From assembly GCF_009766065.1 (NCBI RefSeq), contig NZ_LMUE01000003.1:354809-418808 (forward strand): a stretch of DNA of 64,000 bases. The letters run 5' to 3'. Below the pieces are notes generated by a model, which saw only the letters and a list, made by a program, of their open reading frames with translations, had not been told where the DNA came from and did not search any database. The DNA is from Dyella sp. S184. GTDB lineage: Bacteria > Pseudomonadota > Gammaproteobacteria > Xanthomonadales > Rhodanobacteraceae. A program made the translations under genes and the position numbers. Positions 60,656 to 64,000 of this stretch are shown in pieces. Numbering within the stretch: the stretch's first letter is position 1; each line of letters begins with the position of its first letter.

Positions 60656-61096
60656 CTACTTGATCAGCCGCAGCGTGAACGGATACCGGTAATGCACGCC
60701 CTCATTCGCCTTGATGGCTGCGATGATGGTCAATACCAGCCACGCGATCCCGATGATTATCCACAATGGAATGGCGATGAACAGGCCAATGCCGAAGGTC
60801 ATGATCGACAACAGCAGCAGAACCAGGAACGCAATCGCCACCGTGATATTGAAGTTCAGCGCCTCCTTGCCCTGGTCATTGACGAACGGCATGGTGTCCT
60901 TCTTGACCAGCCAGATGATCAGCGGACCGATGAAACAGCCCCAGCCATGACCGAAAGGACCGGTGACAATGGCACCGATCAGCGCGGACAGATGCGCGAA
61001 CATTGCCCACTGGCGCTCTCCGACCGAAGGTGCCCCTACCAAGGGCGGCTCGCTGGGCGGCGTGGGCGGAACGACGGACTCGGGTGGAACGCTCAT
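60656..61096 (-). CDS. DUF4870 membrane protein
   Basis: A 146-residue membrane protein, MSVPPESVVPPTPPSEPP at the cytoplasmic start then MFAHLSALIGAIV, IWLVKKDTMPFVNDQGKEALNFN and three hydrophobic segments, the DUF4870/TIC20-like pattern. ATG 61096 has GAGGAGA upstream. Function unknown. Confidence 0.88.
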   Translation of the reverse strand: MSVPPESVVPPTPPSEPPLVGAPSVGERQWAMFAHLSALIGAIVTGPFGHGWGCFIGPLIIWLVKKDTMPFVNDQGKEALNFNITVAIAFLVLLLLSIMTFGIGLFIAIPLWIIIGIAWLVLTIIAAIKANEGVHYRYPFTLRLIK

Positions 61097-61209
61097 GCGT
61101 ATCTCCTCAAGATCGACAGATCGCCGGCCCGGCGCCGGTTTCGTGGATGCTAGCAAGCCCTGACCGGCTTGCCGAGTGAACTTACGGCACGGTTGGCGCC
61201 TTCGGCGAC

Positions 61210-62577
61210 CTACTCGCCAGCCACCGTCATCCGCTCCAGCAGGATCGAACCGGTGAGGAGGTGCGAACGCGGATCGACATCCGTACCCACCGCCACGATT
61301 CCCGCGAACATCTCGCGCAGGTTCGCCGCGATGGTGATCCCTTCCACCGGATAGGCAATCTGGCCGTTCTCGACCCAGAAGCCGGCCGCGCCACGTGAAT
61401 AGTCGCCGGTGAGCGTGGACACGCCCTGTCCCATCACTTCCGTCAGCAACAGGCCCGTACCCATGCGCTTCAGCAGGCCGGCGAAATCATCCTGCGAATG
61501 ATCTGCACTGCCGGATTCGACGATCAGGTTGTGGATGCCGCCGGCGTTGCCGGTCGATTCCAGCCCCAGCTTGCGCGCCGAATAGCTACCCAGCACGTAA
61601 CGCGCCAGCACACCGCCTTCGATCAGGGCGCTATCACGGGTCGCCACGCCCTCGGCGTCGAAGCTGCTGGAGCCCTGCCCGCGCATCAGCTGCGGCCGCT
61701 CCATGATGTTCAACCACGACGGCATGACCGATTTGCCGACGTGGTCGAGCAGGAAGCTGGCCTGGCGGTACAGCGCACCGCCGCTGACCGCGCCGAGCAA
61801 ATGGCCGATCAAGCCACGTGCCAGCTCCGGCACGAACAGCACCGGGCACTGCCGCGTCGACAGGCCGCGCGCGCCCATCCGCGCCAGCGTACGTTCGGCT
61901 GCCTTGTCGCCGAGCGCCTTGGCACTCATGAAATCGCCCGCCGCGCGCACGCTGTCGTACCAGTAATCGCGCTGCATGCCGTCCTCGTCGCCGGCGATCA
62001 GCGCCAGTGACAGCGAATGCCGCGTACCACGCTCGCGCCCGACGAAGCCGTGCGAGTTCGCATACACCGACAGGCCCTGCCCGGCCTGCACGCCGGCACC
62101 ATCGGAGTTGCTGATACCGGCATGCGCGCGGCCGGCATCCTCGATCTCGATGCCCAGCTCGATCGCACGCGTGGTGTCGATGTCCCATGGATGCCACAGG
62201 TCGAGATCGGGAAAGGATGTCGCCATGCGAGCAGCGTCGGCCAGACCCGCTGCCGGATCGGCCTCGGTATAGCGCGCGATCGCGCAGGCCTGGTCCAGCG
62301 TGGCCTGGATCGAATCCGGATGCAGGTCGGCGGTGCTGGCCGAACCCTTGCGTTGTCCGAAGTACACGGTGAGGCCGAAACCACGGTCACGCGTGTGCTC
62401 GACCGTCTCCACTTCGCCCATCCGCACGTTGACGCTCAGCCCGGTGTCGATGCTGGCGGCCACCTCGGCCTGGCTGGCACCGGCGGCGCGGGCGCGGCGG
62501 ATCACGTCCTCGGCGAGCTCGGCCAGTCGGTCGAGTTCCTGAAGGCTGCGATCCTGGCTGATGACAACTTCGCTCAC
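61210..62577 (-). CDS. pmbA: Metalloprotease PmbA/TldE
   Basis: A 455-residue subunit that pairs with TldD to form a peptidase degrading unfolded peptides and maturing microcins. VEHTRDRGFGLTVYFGQRKGSASTADL (split) and GFWVENGQIAYPVEGITIAANLRE are characteristic. TldE lacks zinc ligands itself; none of the HExxxH motif of TldD is seen. No tldD in the window. Confidence 0.94.
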   Translation of the reverse strand: MSEVVISQDRSLQELDRLAELAEDVIRRARAAGASQAEVAASIDTGLSVNVRMGEVETVEHTRDRGFGLTVYFGQRKGSASTADLHPDSIQATLDQACAIARYTEADPAAGLADAARMATSFPDLDLWHPWDIDTTRAIELGIEIEDAGRAHAGISNSDGAGVQAGQGLSVYANSHGFVGRERGTRHSLSLALIAGDEDGMQRDYWYDSVRAAGDFMSAKALGDKAAERTLARMGARGLSTRQCPVLFVPELARGLIGHLLGAVSGGALYRQASFLLDHVGKSVMPSWLNIMERPQLMRGQGSSSFDAEGVATRDSALIEGGVLARYVLGSYSARKLGLESTGNAGGIHNLIVESGSADHSQDDFAGLLKRMGTGLLLTEVMGQGVSTLTGDYSRGAAGFWVENGQIAYPVEGITIAANLREMFAGIVAVGTDVDPRSHLLTGSILLERMTVAGE

Positions 62578-62682
62578 GTTGGGCTTTCCTGGGGGTTAGA
62601 CGGGTAGAATAAGCGGTTCGCGACCGCTGGACCTTCGAAATGGGGCCGCGGCGACGAAATGCAAAGAGCTGCGGAGAACGCC

Positions 62683-62922
62683 ATGCAACTGACCGCCGGC
62701 ATCTATCGCCACTACAAGGGCCAGCGCTACCGTGTGCTGGGTACCGCCCATCACAGCGAAACCCTGGAGCCGCTGGTGGTCTATCAGGCGCTCTACGGCG
62801 ATCACGGCCTGTGGGTACGCCCGGCAGCAATGTTCAGCGAAACCATCGAACTGGATGGCGAGCCGATCGCCCGTTTCGCGCTCGAACAGGCCGAAACGGC
62901 CAATGACGACGACCACACCTGA
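62683..62922 (+). CDS. DUF1653 protein
   Basis: A 79-residue protein with GIYRHYKGQRYRVLGTAHHSETLEPLVVYQALYGDHGLWVRP split here, the DUF1653 core. ATG 62683 follows GGAGAACGCC. Function unknown. The short frame ends before darP. Confidence 0.88.
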   Translation: MQLTAGIYRHYKGQRYRVLGTAHHSETLEPLVVYQALYGDHGLWVRPAAMFSETIELDGEPIARFALEQAETANDDDHT

Positions 62923-62951
62923 TCCACGATCCATCTTCTGGAATTGAAACC

Positions 62952-63509
62952 GTGAGCCCGAGCCGCAGCCGCAATCAGTACGAACTCGATGATGAAGAGG
63001 ATTACGGCCCCAGCCGTACCCAGCAGCGCCGCGACGCACTCGCCGTGCTGGTATTGGCGCAGCAACTGGTCGATCTGCAACCGAGCCGACTGGCCAAGCT
63101 CGCGCTGCCGGACGACGTGCGCCACGAGATCGATGTCACCCGCCGCACCCCTTCCCACGGCGCGAAGAAACGCCAACTCGCCTTCCTCGCCAAGGTCATG
63201 CGCCGCTACGGTGACGATGACTTCGCCGCCGTGCGCGCCGAACTCGGCGAGAACCGCGAGAAGCAGCGCCAGGAAAACGCCGCGATGCATCGCCTCGAAG
63301 CGATGCGCGATCGTTTGATCGCCGAGGACGAGGGCGCGTTGTCTGAATTGATCGCCGAGCATCCGCAGGTCGATCGGCAACATCTGCGGTCGTTGGTGCG
63401 GCAGGCGCGCATCGAGAAAGACGTTCCGAACAAGCCGCCGAGGGCGTATCGGGAGATTTTTCAGTTGTTGAAGGATCTGGCGAAGCCGGACGATTCGGCC
63501 GAGGCCTGA
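62952..63509 (+). CDS. darP: Dual-action ribosomal maturation protein DarP (YjgA/DUF615)
   Basis: A 185-residue ribosome-assembly factor of the 50S subunit. PSRTQQRRDALAVL, SRLAKLALPDDVR, AKKRQLAFLAKVMRR and PRAYREIFQLLKDL follow the family. GTG 62952 is the only plausible start. Diverges from pmbA, as in many gammaproteobacteria. Confidence 0.93.
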   Translation: MSPSRSRNQYELDDEEDYGPSRTQQRRDALAVLVLAQQLVDLQPSRLAKLALPDDVRHEIDVTRRTPSHGAKKRQLAFLAKVMRRYGDDDFAAVRAELGENREKQRQENAAMHRLEAMRDRLIAEDEGALSELIAEHPQVDRQHLRSLVRQARIEKDVPNKPPRAYREIFQLLKDLAKPDDSAEA

Positions 63510-63574
63510 GTGATCCGCGGCACCTTGCGCGGTGCGCTTACTCGCTCCAGCGAAGACTATAGACCCTTCCAGAG

Positions 63575-63774
63575 TCGTCATTCCGGCGTAGGCAGGAATC
63601 GCTTCTGCTTTAGCTCATCATTCCGGCGAACGCCGGAATCGCCTCTAGTTTAGCTCGTCATTCCGGCGAAGGCCGGAATCGCCTCTGCTTTAGCTCGTCA
63701 TTCCGGCGAAGGCCGGAATCGCCCCTGCTTTAGCTCGTCATTCCGGCGAAGGCCAGAATCGCCTCTGCACTTTG
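63575..63774. repeat. 40-bp tandem repeat array (5 units)
   Basis: Units start at 63575, 63615, 63655, 63695 and 63735, exactly 40 bases apart. Each contains the near-palindrome ATTCCGGCGAAGGCCGGAAT (ATTCCGGC/GCCGGAAT arms) plus a GCCTCTGCTTTAGCTC spacer. The first and fourth arms carry substitutions. This looks like an expanded palindromic intergenic repeat. Confidence 0.93.
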
Positions 63775-63820
63775 GAGCTTTACAGCCAAGAGCTTTCGCC
63801 CTCCTTCGGAGGCCGAGTTA

Positions 63821-63848
63821 CTTTCTCTTTGCGTGGCCAAAGAGAAAG
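63821..63848. repeat. CTTTCTCTTTG inverted element
   Basis: Perfect 11-base arms CTTTCTCTTTG and CAAAGAGAAAG around CGTGGC, followed by a third CAAAGAGAAAGG copy (63854-63865). Elements of this look occur repeatedly in intergenic regions of xanthomonad genomes as I recall them. Confidence 0.8.
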
Positions 63849-64000
63849 CTAACCAAAGAGAAAGGCCACCCCGCTTGGCGCTTGCCGCACAGGGGCCCCG
63901 GTAGAGCAGCGGGCCATCGTGGCCCGCACTCTTCAGAAGAGCCAGAGCACAAACAGAACACCGTCAGCTCCCGGATTACGATCCTTGACTCGCATATCAG

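Larger units (their letters stand above)
63510..64000. other. Non-coding region with repeats
   Basis: About 490 bases with no plausible gene. It holds the 40-bp tandem array and a CTTTCTCTTTG inverted element described separately; the last 100 bases show nothing further. Confidence 0.6.

Noticed and set aside
63575-63774. CRISPR array
   Set aside because: Units are directly abutting 40-bp tandem copies with near-identical 'spacers'; no cas genes.

Overview
This 64 kb window is a GC-rich chromosomal core segment of a gammaproteobacterium. It most resembles the Xanthomonadales, probably a Rhodanobacter/Dyella-like member of the Rhodanobacteraceae. The reasons are gene order and protein sequence: an Rrf2 regulator directly before sufB, amgK-murU peptidoglycan recycling genes, bamA directly followed by lpxD with no skp between them, an ihfA-merR-tRNA-Pro tail on the pheST operon, and a repeat cluster at the right edge of a type I associate with Xanthomonadales genomes. 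The assignment is by inspection only. I saw no prophage, transposase, integrase or CRISPR array.

Layout. 1-3.1 kb: the start of a suf operon (rrf2-sufB, leftward) diverges from glnK-amtB, which has a sigma54-type promoter. 3.2-4.9 kb: amgK-murU. 5-10.7 kb: the leftward queA-tgt-yajC-secD-secF cluster. 10.8-14.4 kb: a leftward ABC-2 exporter with a DesK/DesR-type two-component pair. 14.7-18.5 kb: a class III aminotransferase, a PsiF-repeat protein, upp and a proline iminopeptidase. 18.6-21.4 kb: a D-2-hydroxyglutarate dehydrogenase-like flavoprotein diverging from serA. 21.4-22.3 kb: an unrecognised protein with a His/Glu cluster, next to tRNA-Pro.

22.4-29.8 kb: the leftward translation cluster thrS-infC-rpmI-rplT-pheS-pheT-ihfA-merR. 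infC appears to start at ATC, and thrS has a terminator-like hairpin in its leader. 30-35.4 kb: a UDP-glucuronate epimerase-like gene, a HemJ/CopD membrane protein, glnD, a small membrane protein and map. 35.7-50.2 kb: the rightward series rpsB-tsf-pyrH-frr-uppS-cdsA-dxr-rseP-bamA-lpxD-fabZ-lpxA-lpxB-rnhB, covering translation, isoprenoid and phospholipid precursors, and outer-membrane/lipid A assembly. 50.4-60 kb: a small unknown gene, a TlpA-like thioredoxin, dnaE, an HNH protein (leftward), accA, a NYN-domain protein, tilS, xseB and ispA. 60-63.5 kb: two small membrane proteins, pmbA/tldE, a DUF1653 protein and darP/yjgA. 63.5-64 kb: a non-coding repeat cluster.

No clearly novel multi-gene system is visible. 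The most interesting points are regulatory or structural: the thrS leader, the infC start codon, a palindrome inserted in frame in the AmgK active-site region, the unrecognised His/Glu protein beside tRNA-Pro, the serA/flavoprotein pairing, and the terminal repeats. Many start codons were reassigned using Shine-Dalgarno sequences and remembered family alignments; doubtful ones are marked.
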